DNA of 64,000 nt, from assembly GCF_000741525.1 (NCBI RefSeq), contig NZ_JGYP01000001.1, positions 1-64,000 of the forward strand, read 5' to 3'. Below the pieces are notes generated by a model that was not told where the DNA came from, ran no database searches, and saw only the letters and a list, made by a program, of their open reading frames with translations. The position numbers and the translations under genes were made by a program. Source of the stretch: Bifidobacterium bohemicum DSM 22767. GTDB taxonomy: Bacteria > Actinomycetota > Actinomycetes > Actinomycetales > Bifidobacteriaceae. Positions 48,330-57,597 of this stretch are shown here, one piece after another; positions within the stretch are counted from its first letter, which is position 1; every line of letters begins with the position of its first letter.

Positions 48330-49565
48330 TTAAAACCTTCTTGGCTTATACGGGCTTCTATCCGACTGTTTTATATGTGTGGAACGGTAGGCTTTTGTTC
48401 CTGTTCCGAGTCGGTGAAGACCGTCGGCAAGCATGTTTGGGGGACAAGCGAAATTCAGCCGTATGAACCGGTTCCCGTCACCGCGATAGACGGATCCGGA
48501 CGACAGCACCAGGCCCGTGCGGCGGCGTATCTCATCCGTGAAAGCGTCCGCGTCATCCGTGAGGGCCGAAACGTCTATCCACATCAGATAGGTGGCCTGT
48601 CCTCCGACGATGCTGAGGCCTTCGATGTTTCGGTCGATGAAATCTCGGGCGTTCTCGCGGTTGGAACGCAACTGTGCGATAAGCGCTTTGCGCCAGCCGC
48701 GTCCTTCGTTGTACGCGGCGATGGTGCCGTCAAGCGCGAGAAGATTGGGTTCGGCTACTTCGTCGGTGTTGAGCCCGCGTGCCACTTGGGCCCGCAGGTC
48801 CGGGTCGGGGACGATGGCCGTCGCGGCGTGCAGGGCGGCGAGGTTGAAGGTCTTGCTGGGGGAGACCAGGGAGATGATCTGCCGGTTCAGCGGTGCTTTG
48901 AGGGAGAAGGCCGGCGTGTAGTCCGGTCCTGAGAGCACCAGGTCGCCGTGGATCTCATCGGAAAGCAATATGACATGGTGCTTGAGGCACAGCCGTGCCG
49001 TATGCTCGAGTTCGTTTCGCGTCCACACTTTCCCGATCGGGTTGTGCGGGTTGCAGAGAATCATGAGCGTCGTCAGCGGGTTTGAGAGCTTGGCCTCCAG
49101 GTCGTCGAAATCGATGTTATAGGAGTCTCCGTCCCGTTTCAGGTCGCTGGAAAGCGCATGCCGTCCGTTGTTCTCGATGGAGTTGTAGAAGATGTTGTAG
49201 ACCGGCGCCTCAACCACCACGTTGTCGCCGACATGGCCGATGCGGCGCACGATTGATGAGATCGCGGGCACGACGCCGGTGGCGAAGACCATCCAGTCCG
49301 TTTGCGGGCGGGCGTCGTGCTGGGTGGCGTACCAATCCGCCACGGCCTGCCGGTAGTCGTCCCTGGGCTCCTCGTAGCCGAACGCGCCCAGATCCAGCTT
49401 CCGTCGCATGGCTTCGACGATTTCCGGAGCGGTTGCGAAATCCATGTCCGCGATCCACATCGGAAGCTCGCCTTCGCCGACGTCCCATTTGACCGAGGCC
49501 GTGCCTCGGCGGTCCGGGGCGTGGCGGAAATCGTATGTCTGCCCGTTGGCTGTTTCGCCGCTCAT
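48330..49565 (-). CDS. MalY/PatB-type PLP enzyme (probable cystathionine beta-lyase)
   Basis: Fold type I PLP enzyme of 411 residues. The PLP lysine is Lys238 in VSPSKTFNLA, preceded by the DEIHGDLVL cofactor aspartate and by ILCNPHNPIGKVW. The N-terminal signature LPMWIADMDFATAPEI is typical of the MalY/PatB C-S lyase group, which cleaves cystathionine or related beta-thio substrates. The start overlaps the stop of the DUF3737 gene by four bases, so the two are translationally coupled. Classical aminotransferase activity is not excluded. Confidence 0.88.
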   Translation of the reverse strand: MSGETANGQTYDFRHAPDRRGTASVKWDVGEGELPMWIADMDFATAPEIVEAMRRKLDLGAFGYEEPRDDYRQAVADWYATQHDARPQTDWMVFATGVVPAISSIVRRIGHVGDNVVVEAPVYNIFYNSIENNGRHALSSDLKRDGDSYNIDFDDLEAKLSNPLTTLMILCNPHNPIGKVWTRNELEHTARLCLKHHVILLSDEIHGDLVLSGPDYTPAFSLKAPLNRQIISLVSPSKTFNLAALHAATAIVPDPDLRAQVARGLNTDEVAEPNLLALDGTIAAYNEGRGWRKALIAQLRSNRENARDFIDRNIEGLSIVGGQATYLMWIDVSALTDDADAFTDEIRRRTGLVLSSGSVYRGDGNRFIRLNFACPPNMLADGLHRLGTGTKAYRSTHIKQSDRSPYKPRRF

Positions 49566-50458
49566 GCCGCGGTCCCCGTATTGTTGGTGTCTGAGCTAGA
49601 GATCAGCCTGTCCGGTTCGATGGCGCTGCTGATGACGCTGCGTTTGGGGTCCACCTTGGTCGCATCGACGATGACCTCGCCGATATGGCGGGCTTGGATG
49701 GAACCGCTCAGCGGGTTCTTGACGCTCATGATGTCCCCGTCGATTTTGGCGTTCACGTCGCTGCAGTATTCGAAGGCGAGGTCGGTGCGCAGCAGCCTGC
49801 ACCCGCTCATTTTCAGATGGTCGGTGTAGCAAAGCCCCTGGTCGCTTTCGATGGTGCAGTTGACCAGCGTGAGGTTCTTGGTGTTCCATGCCAGGTATTC
49901 GCCGTCGAGAACGGAATCGTAGATGGTGACGTTCTCGCAGTTCCAGAAGGCGTCCTTGGAGACGAAAACGCAGTGGTGCGCCTCGATGTCGGAAGCGCCG
50001 TCGAAGCAGTAGTTGCCGACGATATGCACGTCGTCAAGCCGTATGCCGGAGCTGTCCTTGCCGAAGTAGTTGCCGACGGCCTGCACATGGTTCATGCTGA
50101 TGTCCTTGCAGGTCCACATCGTCTCCTCGGCGTCGGCGAAATGCACCCTTTCCAGGCTCACGCCTTTGCAGCGGCGGAAAAGCTTGGGCGCCTGCAAGTC
50201 GCAGTCTTTCATATGGATTTTGTCGGTGTACCAGATGCCGGAACGTGACATGGTCTCGAAGACGGTGTCGCTCACCTCGACGTTTTTGCAATACCACAGC
50301 GGATATTTCCATGTGAAGATCGAACCGCGGACATTCAGGTTTCGCCCCTCCTTGAGCGGCGACTCGCCTTTCCCGAATGTCACGTTTTCCACATCGGCGT
50401 CATGCTGCCCGAACAGGGGCCTCTCGCCCTCGAAATAGCTGTTTTTGTACGTCGTCAT
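49562..50458 (-). CDS. DUF3737 family protein, right-handed beta-helix
   Basis: Protein of 298 residues built from short imperfect repeats with many N, D, C and V residues (for example NCENVTIYDSVLDGEYLAW and NTKNLTLVNCTIESDQGL), the pattern of a parallel beta-helix. The opening MTTYKNSYFEGERPLFG is typical of DUF3737, often next to C-S lyase genes. It overlaps the MalY/PatB-type gene. The biochemical role is unknown. Confidence 0.85.
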   Translation of the reverse strand: MTTYKNSYFEGERPLFGQHDADVENVTFGKGESPLKEGRNLNVRGSIFTWKYPLWYCKNVEVSDTVFETMSRSGIWYTDKIHMKDCDLQAPKLFRRCKGVSLERVHFADAEETMWTCKDISMNHVQAVGNYFGKDSSGIRLDDVHIVGNYCFDGASDIEAHHCVFVSKDAFWNCENVTIYDSVLDGEYLAWNTKNLTLVNCTIESDQGLCYTDHLKMSGCRLLRTDLAFEYCSDVNAKIDGDIMSVKNPLSGSIQARHIGEVIVDATKVDPKRSVISSAIEPDRLISSSDTNNTGTAA

Positions 50459-50757
50459 TATCTTGGTTGTCGCCTTTCGACATGGTTGGTTTCAAGGATG
50501 GCCTTCGCTATATCGTATTTATTTCAAGTCCTTGAAGTCAAAACGGGTTGTGTCGTGCCGGGTATGGAACCGGCGCTCGACACGGATGCCGCGTGAGGGC
50601 TTCAGGTCGCCGGCGCACAAACGGGAGGCAGGTGCCGGAGAAGCCCGAAGGAAGCGGTGGTTTGACTTCGAGTGCTGGAGGTTTTTACGATTCTAGATGG
50701 TGCATGAATCCGGACGATGGTCGCATTGTTGGGCGGACGGCGCCGGAAAGGAGACTC
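50459..50757. other. Divergent promoter region
   Basis: 299 bp lie between the DUF3737 gene (minus) and the alcohol dehydrogenase gene (plus). Open frames into this region from the dehydrogenase side lack a ribosome site. No clear operator was found. Confidence 0.5.
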
Positions 50758-51813
50758 ATGAGTGAGTCACAGATGATGAAGGCCGCGATTTTCCGGGGAC
50801 CTGGTGACATTGCCACCGAATCGGTACCAAAGTCGTCGGTACAGCATAATGACGATATCGTCATCCGGGTCGTTCGCGCATGCGTGTGCGGGTCCGACCT
50901 CTGGTTCTATCGGGGGCTTGATGCCTTCAAGGCGGGAACGCCGGTGGGCCATGAGGCCATCGGCGTGGTCGAGCAGACCGGTTCCGCGGTGCAGAGCGTG
51001 CGGAAGGGCGATTTCGTCATCGTCCCGTTCCCGTACAGCTGCGGGAAATGCCCGGTGTGCAAGGCCGGTTTCGAATCCTCCTGCCCCAACGGCGGATATA
51101 TAGGTGCCGTGAGCGGCTGCCAGGCCGAATACCTGCGCGTGCCGGAGGCCGACGGCACCGTCGTGAAGGTGGACGAGCCGGAAGGCGGTTTCAGCGACAC
51201 CATGCTGGCTGCGCTGGTCACGCTTTCTGATGTGATGGCGACCGGTTATCACGCGGCCGCCAGCGCCGAAGTGAAGCCGGGGGACACCGTGGTCGTGCTC
51301 GGTGACGGTGCTGTGGGCCTTTGCGGCGTCATCGCGGCCGGATTGCGCGGTGCAAGTCGCATCATCTCCATGAGCCGTCATGAGGACCGGGCGGCATTGG
51401 CCCGCAAATTCGGCGCGACCGATATCGTCGCCGAACGCGGGCAGGATGCGGTCGACAAGGTTCTGTCCATGACCGGCGGCTACGGTGCGGATGCGGTGCT
51501 CGAGTGCGTGGGGTCGAAACTGTCGTTCGACACCGCGATGGGCCTGGTCATGCCGGGCGCGTTCATCGGGCGTGTCGGCGTCCCCCACGGCGAGGAGCTC
51601 GACAGTGACGTACTGTTCAACAAGAACATCGGCCTGCGCGGCGGTTCCGCTCCGGTGCGGACCTATGACAGGACGGTGTTGCTTGACAAGGTACTCGACG
51701 GCTCGATTCACCCCGAGCTGGTGTTCACCCAGGAATTCGACATCGACCACATCAACGATGCCTACGACGCCATGGATAAGCGGCGTGCCATCAAGTCGCT
51801 GATCAGATTCTAG
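50758..51813 (+). CDS. Zinc-dependent alcohol dehydrogenase
   Basis: Medium-chain dehydrogenase/reductase of 351 residues. Catalytic zinc ligands appear in CVCGSDLW and GHEAIGVVEQTG. The structural zinc site has Cys residues in CGKCPVCKAGFESSC, and the NAD(P) motif is VVLGDGAVGLCGVIAAGLRGA. The start MSESQMMK follows AAAGGAG. The substrate is not identifiable; sequence style suggests a short-chain or sugar alcohol. A strong hairpin separates it from the next, convergent gene. Confidence 0.9.
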   Translation: MSESQMMKAAIFRGPGDIATESVPKSSVQHNDDIVIRVVRACVCGSDLWFYRGLDAFKAGTPVGHEAIGVVEQTGSAVQSVRKGDFVIVPFPYSCGKCPVCKAGFESSCPNGGYIGAVSGCQAEYLRVPEADGTVVKVDEPEGGFSDTMLAALVTLSDVMATGYHAAASAEVKPGDTVVVLGDGAVGLCGVIAAGLRGASRIISMSRHEDRAALARKFGATDIVAERGQDAVDKVLSMTGGYGADAVLECVGSKLSFDTAMGLVMPGAFIGRVGVPHGEELDSDVLFNKNIGLRGGSAPVRTYDRTVLLDKVLDGSIHPELVFTQEFDIDHINDAYDAMDKRRAIKSLIRF

Positions 51814-51835
51814 CCTTGTCCGATAGACGAAAACT

Positions 51836-51889
51836 CGGCGGGGTGCCGACGTAAGCCAGATGGTTGTGGCTTGCGTCGGCACCCCGCCG
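51836..51889. terminator. Bidirectional terminator after the alcohol dehydrogenase gene
   Basis: 23-base arms (51836-51858 and 51867-51889) with one G-U type mismatch and an 8-base loop lie between convergent genes. Confidence 0.92.
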
Positions 51890-51950
51890 TTTGTGATAGG
51901 AATTCTTTTTCATTCCTGTTGATTGGATGTATCTCTGTGCCCCGGAAGGT

Positions 51951-53249
51951 TCAGAACGAGAACGACTCATGGTAGATGTCGCTTGCCGCCACACCCTCAT
52001 GGCGCAGAATATGGCGGACCGAACGGTACATCGGGGTCGGGCCCGCGAGCAGATAGACGGCCTTCGGCGTCACCGCTGCGCGTAGCTCTTCATCGTTGAA
52101 CCTTCCGACCTTGAGCATGATAGTGTTGCCAGTCCGTTCCGCCCATCGCCTCAGTTGCGACTGATGAATGAGTTCCGATTCGTTTTTCGCCGAATATGCG
52201 AGGGTGATCCGTCTTCCGTCTCTTTGTGCCCCGTAGGCGTTCAATATCGCCAACAGCGGAACGATACCAGTGCCGCCGGCGTAGAGGACCAAGGGCCGGT
52301 CGTCTTCATGTTCCTTGATGAACCGGTGGTATCGCCCGAACGGCCCTTGCAGGTCAACCCGCGCGCCGGGAGAAGCGAAGATCGGCAAGAGGGTGGTGAA
52401 ATCGCCTTCGCCGCGTATTATGAATGTCGCGTTGTCGTCCTTGTTGGGGGCGTCGGCCATCGAGAATGGGTGATATTCGCGTAATTCCTTGAAATCCGGA
52501 AGTCTCAGGAAGGCGAAATCTCCGGTTTCCCAATTCTTGCTGAGGCCGGGGACATGTATGGTGAGCTCACAGATGTTGCCGTCCAGCATTTCCCGGGAGA
52601 TGATTTGCCCCTGGAGTTTGGGATGGTGCTCTCGGATTTTGAACAGGATGTAGTATGCCAGTACGCCTATCGTGGCGGCGTCGCAAAGAACGATGAACGG
52701 CCGGACGCTGACGATGTAGCTGGTGAGGTGGAAATGCACGCAGGCCACGCCCACCGTGACCAAAACGAGTCGGTGCAGCCATACGGTAATTTCGTGCTTG
52801 ATGAGCGGCTCGTGGACTGTCAAAAAGCTTCTGACTGGAGTGATCAAGTCGGTGAGGCGTCGCGTCATGAACAACGCGGAGAACGCAACCATCGTCAGAA
52901 GCGACCAGAACGCGATCTCGCCGAATGTCTTGGCCAGACCGAACGTCGGCAGCTCAAGACGGTGAATGATGGAGATGCCGAAGGCGAACACGGCCAGCAG
53001 GCCGTGCGCCAGATATAAATCGGGCAGGCCGACCAGCCGGTCAAGCCAATGCGGGCGGCAGCTTAAATACACGGATTCCAGCATCCAGATATAGGCGATG
53101 ACGCCCAACGCGATCGGAAGCATCGACATCTCGCGGAAGATCGGATTGATGAAAACCGCCAAAACAACCATGAAAGGCGCCGGCACGAGAATCAATATTG
53201 ACAGCCAGAAAATCGGAAGCCGGAAGAAAAGGTTGTGTTTCTTGGTCAT
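51951..53249 (-). CDS. Ferric-reductase-like transmembrane flavoprotein
   Basis: Protein of 432 residues. The first 210 contain about six membrane helices of the ferric reductase/YedZ type with several His residues for heme. The C-terminal 220 form a ferredoxin-reductase domain: the FAD-binding EYHPFSMADAP, GPFGRYHRF, and the nucleotide-binding LVLYAGGTGIVPLLAIL. It probably moves electrons from NAD(P)H across the membrane to iron or another acceptor. The ribosome site is weak. It lies upstream of a flavodoxin lipoprotein's end on the same strand, suggesting a shared redox theme. Confidence 0.85.
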   Translation of the reverse strand: MTKKHNLFFRLPIFWLSILILVPAPFMVVLAVFINPIFREMSMLPIALGVIAYIWMLESVYLSCRPHWLDRLVGLPDLYLAHGLLAVFAFGISIIHRLELPTFGLAKTFGEIAFWSLLTMVAFSALFMTRRLTDLITPVRSFLTVHEPLIKHEITVWLHRLVLVTVGVACVHFHLTSYIVSVRPFIVLCDAATIGVLAYYILFKIREHHPKLQGQIISREMLDGNICELTIHVPGLSKNWETGDFAFLRLPDFKELREYHPFSMADAPNKDDNATFIIRGEGDFTTLLPIFASPGARVDLQGPFGRYHRFIKEHEDDRPLVLYAGGTGIVPLLAILNAYGAQRDGRRITLAYSAKNESELIHQSQLRRWAERTGNTIMLKVGRFNDEELRAAVTPKAVYLLAGPTPMYRSVRHILRHEGVAASDIYHESFSF

Positions 53250-53415
53250 GATTGAAATCGTCTTTCTACACTGAACTTAGAGTAATCGGCGAATATGTTC
53301 AAAATCACCGGTTTGCCGAAGCCGGCTGAGAATAAGATGCTCGTCTTCCTGCTTACTAAAACGGCAGAAAAACGAGCATGAGGCCGATCGGGTCGTCTGA
53401 TCGGCAGCTTGACGT

Positions 53416-54081
53416 TCAGGACAGCTTGTTGTCCTTGAGCCATTTGCCGGCCAGTTTGTCGGCCTGATCTTTTTGAGGGTGCTCGACATGCAATGCATCC
53501 AGTACTTTGGCCTTTGGTTCGGCCGAGACAAGGTCGTCGCGGAACTGCGAGCATCCCGATCCACCCGAGGTGCAGAACGGCGCGACCGTCTTGCCTGATA
53601 GGTCGTAGCGGTCTAGAAAGGTCCTGATGATCATCGGCTCCTCGCCCCACCATATCGGCGTGCCCAGGTAGATCAGACTATAGTCGTCAAGATTCTTAAT
53701 CTCGCCGGAGATGGCGGGCCTGATGTTGTCCCTGCCTTCCTTTTTCGCGACGGCGAGTAGCTCGTTGTAATCGCTTGTGTAAGGTTTCGTGGGTTCTATG
53801 CGGAAGATGTCGGACTTGGTCTGCTTTTCGATCGCGTCTGCCACGGCCTTCGTCGTGCTGGTGTGGGAGAAGTAGACTATCAGCGATTTACCGCCGCCTT
53901 TCTTCGGTTCCGTCTTTTCGGCGTCGTCATGCCCGCTCTTCGTCTTGTCGCCTTTCTGAACCTGCACGGAAGAGGATTCCGAGCCGGGGTTTGGGGACGA
54001 CTGGCTACCCCCGCACGCCGTCAGTGATGCGATTGAAGCCAAAAGCACCAAGGCTGTCGTGATTCTTTTCATCGTTCTCAT
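53416..54081 (-). CDS. Flavodoxin lipoprotein
   Basis: Protein of 221 residues with a lipoprotein signal (lipobox LTAC, Cys23) and a Ser/Lys/Glu-rich linker. The flavodoxin domain begins VYFSHTSTTKAVADAI, where the FMN phosphate binds, and later carries IYLGTPIWWGEEPMIIRTFL and FCTSGGSGCSQF. It would sit on the outer face of the membrane. AAGGA lies 9 bases before the ATG. The neighbouring ferric-reductase-like gene suggests electron exchange at the cell surface. Confidence 0.9.
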   Translation of the reverse strand: MRTMKRITTALVLLASIASLTACGGSQSSPNPGSESSSVQVQKGDKTKSGHDDAEKTEPKKGGGKSLIVYFSHTSTTKAVADAIEKQTKSDIFRIEPTKPYTSDYNELLAVAKKEGRDNIRPAISGEIKNLDDYSLIYLGTPIWWGEEPMIIRTFLDRYDLSGKTVAPFCTSGGSGCSQFRDDLVSAEPKAKVLDALHVEHPQKDQADKLAGKWLKDNKLS

Positions 54082-54143
54082 ATCGATTGTTCCTTCTGTC
54101 TATGCGCATTCCATGCCGTCACTGGATGACTGTCCGCCTGAAA

Positions 54144-54347
54144 TCACAGGTCGAGTCCATCGACCCAGCTGACGAGCGTCTTCTCGTCCACGCGGGCGTC
54201 GAAGCGACGGCCGGTCTTCCAGCTTGCTGCAGGTGCCGAATCGTGCAGGCGACGGCCGTCCGCGCCTATCGCGTGCGCGAGCTTTTTTGCGACTTCTGCT
54301 GTGGTTCCGGTACCCGAGAAGTAGGTGACTAGTGGTTTCTTGTCCAT
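54144..54347 (-). pseudogene. Flavodoxin gene with its central part deleted
   Basis: This 67-codon frame reads as the first about 32 residues of a cytosolic flavodoxin (PLVTYFSGTGTTAEVAKKLA, the FMN phosphate loop) joined directly to the typical C-terminus (ASWKTGRRFDARVDEKTLVS, then WVDGL). About 100 residues of the usual middle are missing, but the frame is intact. AAGGCGG precedes the ATG. It lies between the flavodoxin lipoprotein and the acetyltransferase, the position a full flavodoxin often holds in such LysR clusters. The product cannot bind FMN normally, so I treat it as a deletion relic. Confidence 0.75.
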
Positions 54348-54415
54348 GATGCCGCCTTGATTGTTCTTGTTGGGCTTTGCCACCGCATCTTTGGGTATTG
54401 CGTCACGTCCGATGG

Positions 54416-55003
54416 TTATTTGCGCCCGATGACCCGTGCCGGATTGCCGGCGACGATGGTGTTGGCCGCTACGTCCTTGGTGACCACGGCGGCCGCGCCG
54501 ATGACGGCGTTGTCGCCTACGGTGACTCCCGGCAGCACGGTTGCCCCGGTGCCTATCCAAACACGGTCGCCGATGACGATCGGCCTGCACACGGTTGCAG
54601 TGAGGTTATGGGGGTCGCTCACGTGGTTGAGGGTGATCAGATTGACTTTCGGTGCGATGAGGACGCCGTCGCCCAATGTGATGCCACCACGGTCCATGAA
54701 CAAGCAGTCCCAGTTCACGTAGGAGTCGCGACCGACTTTGATATTGTGTCCGAAATCCGTGCGGAACGGTGCGTTCAGACGAAACGTGGGATCCACGGGG
54801 TGGCCGACGAGCTCTTCGAACAGGTCATGTATCTCTTCGCGGGTGTGGTAACCTGTGTTCAGCTTGGCGCACACCCGTTTGGCGTGTTCGATGACCTCCG
54901 CAATGGCCTCATAGCCCTCTTCATCGGGCGATATCGATTCCCCGGCGAGTTCACGCCGCATGATATCAGGCAGTTCTTCGGCCTCCCCTTCACGTTCTGG
55001 CAT
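54416..55003 (-). CDS. Maltose/galactoside-type O-acetyltransferase
   Basis: Left-handed beta-helix acetyltransferase of 195 residues. The N-terminal helical Mac domain (MRRELAGESISPDEEGYEAI) is followed by hexapeptide repeats (VGRDSYVNWDCLFMDRGGI, IGDRVWIGTGATVLPGVTVG, VIGAAAVVTKDV) and ends in NPARVIGRK. The catalytic His lies in LNHVSDPHN. It transfers acetyl from acetyl-CoA to sugars. It overlaps no other gene and lies between the flavodoxin relic and the LysR gene. Confidence 0.93.
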   Translation of the reverse strand: MPEREGEAEELPDIMRRELAGESISPDEEGYEAIAEVIEHAKRVCAKLNTGYHTREEIHDLFEELVGHPVDPTFRLNAPFRTDFGHNIKVGRDSYVNWDCLFMDRGGITLGDGVLIAPKVNLITLNHVSDPHNLTATVCRPIVIGDRVWIGTGATVLPGVTVGDNAVIGAAAVVTKDVAANTIVAGNPARVIGRK

Positions 55004-55257
55004 GGCGCCCCTTTCTTGTTGTCGAGTCGTATGGAATCATTTCACCTCGGCAAGGAGTTATGTTCAAATAGGTTTTCTCTATGGCTTGTCATGTGTTCCA
55101 TGCATGGCAAGCCTCTATGACTGAAAGGGCACATGTCGATGAGGTTGCGTTTATTTCTGCGAGGACGACGGACCACATGCCTATACGCAGACATTGCAGC
55201 TGCACTGAGCGGCATCAGGGCCGATGCTTTGTTGACAAAAGGCGATTTTACGAAAAG

Positions 55258-56217
55258 TCACTCCTCTTTCGGGTTCTGGTTGTTGCGCCTTTGCAGAAAA
55301 TCGATGAACCGTGCGGCGGCCATGGAATGTTCACCGCTTCGTTTCCAGGCGATCACCGACTCTCCGGTCAGGCTTGGACTGAGTGGCAAGGATCTGACCT
55401 GAGGATGGATGATGCCGGTATCGATGCACAGGAACGCGCCAAGCTCGGCGGCGACCATAGTCGCGGCATTGCCGGTGAGATTGCAATAACCGACGACATT
55501 GACGTCATCCGCCTTTGGGGCGAACCAGCCCTTGAGGACGTTTTGGGCGGAATTCCGGGAGGGAAGCATGATGGGCAGGCCGCACAGGTCGTCCACGGTG
55601 GCCACATTGTTCGGCGGCCACGGCCAGCTTTTGGGAAGCAAGGCCACCCAGCGTTCCACCACGTTGGTTCGTATATGGTCATAACGCTGGGTGTCCACGG
55701 GTTCGAGGAGCAGACCGATGTCCAGAAGGCCTTGCTCCATACGCTCTTGTATAAGGTCCGCCGCCGCGCTGAAAATCGTAAAGCGGACTTTTGGATAATC
55801 GTCTCTGAATTCTCTTATGGCCTGAGTGAGGTAACGCATGCCACGCATCTCCCCGCATCCGATGGTAATCTCACCGCTAAGCTCGGCATCGGCGTTCTTG
55901 AGTTCGTCCTCAGCCTTTTCCATCAGTGAAACCATGGTTCGTGCCCGGTCATAAAACAATCTGCCTGCATCGGTCAGGGAGGTCTCGTCCTTGCGGTTGC
56001 TTCTGTTGATCAGCGTGGCTCCGAGGTCCTTCTCGAGATTCTTGATTCGGCGTGACATCGAAGGTTGGGATACACGGAGCAGCTCTGCCGCTGCGGTGAT
56101 GCTTCCCTCCTCTGCGACGGCCAGAAAACAACGGAGCGCTCGGATGCTCAGGTCGGACATCCGGTCATCATCTGCCAGATAGTCGTTCAGGTCCTCATAT
56201 TGTTTGTTCTCCGGCAT
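55258..56217 (-). CDS. LysR family transcriptional regulator
   Basis: Regulator of 319 residues. Its winged helix-turn-helix lies at residues 22-80 (EGSITAAAELLRVSQPSMSR, then RRIKNLEKDLGATLINRS), followed by the effector-binding domain. GGGAGG lies 5 bases before the ATG, so the first of two possible starts is used. Its place upstream of the acetyltransferase and flavodoxin genes on the same strand suggests that it controls them. The inducer is unknown. Confidence 0.93.
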   Translation of the reverse strand: MPENKQYEDLNDYLADDDRMSDLSIRALRCFLAVAEEGSITAAAELLRVSQPSMSRRIKNLEKDLGATLINRSNRKDETSLTDAGRLFYDRARTMVSLMEKAEDELKNADAELSGEITIGCGEMRGMRYLTQAIREFRDDYPKVRFTIFSAAADLIQERMEQGLLDIGLLLEPVDTQRYDHIRTNVVERWVALLPKSWPWPPNNVATVDDLCGLPIMLPSRNSAQNVLKGWFAPKADDVNVVGYCNLTGNAATMVAAELGAFLCIDTGIIHPQVRSLPLSPSLTGESVIAWKRSGEHSMAAARFIDFLQRRNNQNPKEE

Positions 56218-57562
56218 TTCTACCTCCCTGTATCAATATTTTGCATGGTGTGCCCGGATCCGTATCAGCCGCTTCGATGTTTTCCCTCATCCTCTTCGTC
56301 TGTCTCGGTCAATGGATAGGGCGCTTCGCCATCAGCACGTAAACCAGATAGCGACGAAGGGGCGATCACGTGCATTGCCGACGTCAGTCCATGATACTCC
56401 TCAATCAAAGGGTGCCGTGATCGGGATTATTCGGATTTTACTTCAAGGTGCCTGAGGTCTTTGGAGTATCGATTCCAAAACCCTGAGAACTTGAGGCTCT
56501 TGAAACCTGGCCGAACATCTTCCGTCGGTTTGTGCTTTTGTCGAGACTGTAGCTGGCGGATCGTGGGCTGGCGTTCCGTAAACCGGTGAAAAGATGGAGG
56601 TGACGATTACTGGTCGGCTTTTCATGTTTAAAGAAGGTATTTGGATTTTTGGAGATCGGGTCCAGCACTTGGCGGATCGGTGAAAGGATGGATGTGATCG
56701 GTGCGCCGAACGCCGACCGGAGCTCGTTCCTTGACGATCGAACTTCCGGCCGAAACGATTATGTCGCCTGAGATTCGGTTGGACAGGAAATCAATTCTAT
56801 GCATTTTGTCTATGGAATACCATGCCACAAAGGTATTTGAACATATAATGCTTCTGTTGTGTAATCAGTTTGTTCTATTGTCGCAACGAGGGGAGAGCCA
56901 AAATGCAACAAGATGGCGTTCCGGAGGCAAGTCGCTCGTTATGTTTGGTTAATCCGAGGACTCATGCCTCTGCCTTTGCTCATGGTTGAGTTGGTGTTCG
57001 GGATTCCCGAATGACGATACTCCATCCGGAAAACGAAAAGGGACAAAACTGCGGTTCATGGGACAAAGAATGGGCGTGTACGAATTGGGGCTGAGGTTCT
57101 CGGCACTGTCGATTGGTTCATCATTGATGCATGCATGAGGCTGTCACGTTGGAGACCTTCCATTTGATTGCCGCGACAAGTCCAATCATGAACCCGCTTT
57201 TTGATGCTGATAGGGACTGAAACACAAATATCTACAATGGGGTACTTCTTTTTCTGTGCGAGATATCGATTGCCGATTTGAGATAAACCGCCGCATGCAC
57301 TGCTCAGACCAGAAATCGAAGCATCCATCAGCATTCTCTTCAGTCAATAGATGCGACCTTTCATGGCGAGACAAGAACCTTAAACCAGAAAGGAAAAATA
57401 TGGCCAAAAGTTAACAAGACATGAATAATGGGTATCTTTGCCGGCGGTAAAGACTCTGACAGCTAGCGTGAGCGTCACGGCAAGTTTCCATGCAATAATC
57501 TGAATGACGGAATCACCGCGAAGTGTGTTCACCGTTCCGGGCATCCGGCGTTCAGCGCCACT
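56218..57562. other. Gene-poor stretch between LysR and the GH3 gene
   Basis: About 1.35 kb without a supported gene. One 20-base segment (56584-56603) recurs with 18 identities at 56678-56697. Small frames on both strands lack ribosome sites and recognisable motifs. The composition becomes AT-rich around 56800-57420. Confidence 0.6.
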
Positions 57563-57581
57563 GTTGAACAATCGGTTCAAC
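57563..57581 (+). promoter_or_regulatory. Operator-like palindrome upstream of the GH3 gene
   Basis: GTTGAAC, five bases and GTTCAAC form a perfect inverted repeat 16 bp before the start codon, just ahead of the ribosome site AGGAGA. A repressor of the LacI or ROK type could bind here; the protein is unknown. Confidence 0.55.
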
Positions 57582-57597
57582 GAGATATTAGGAGAAA

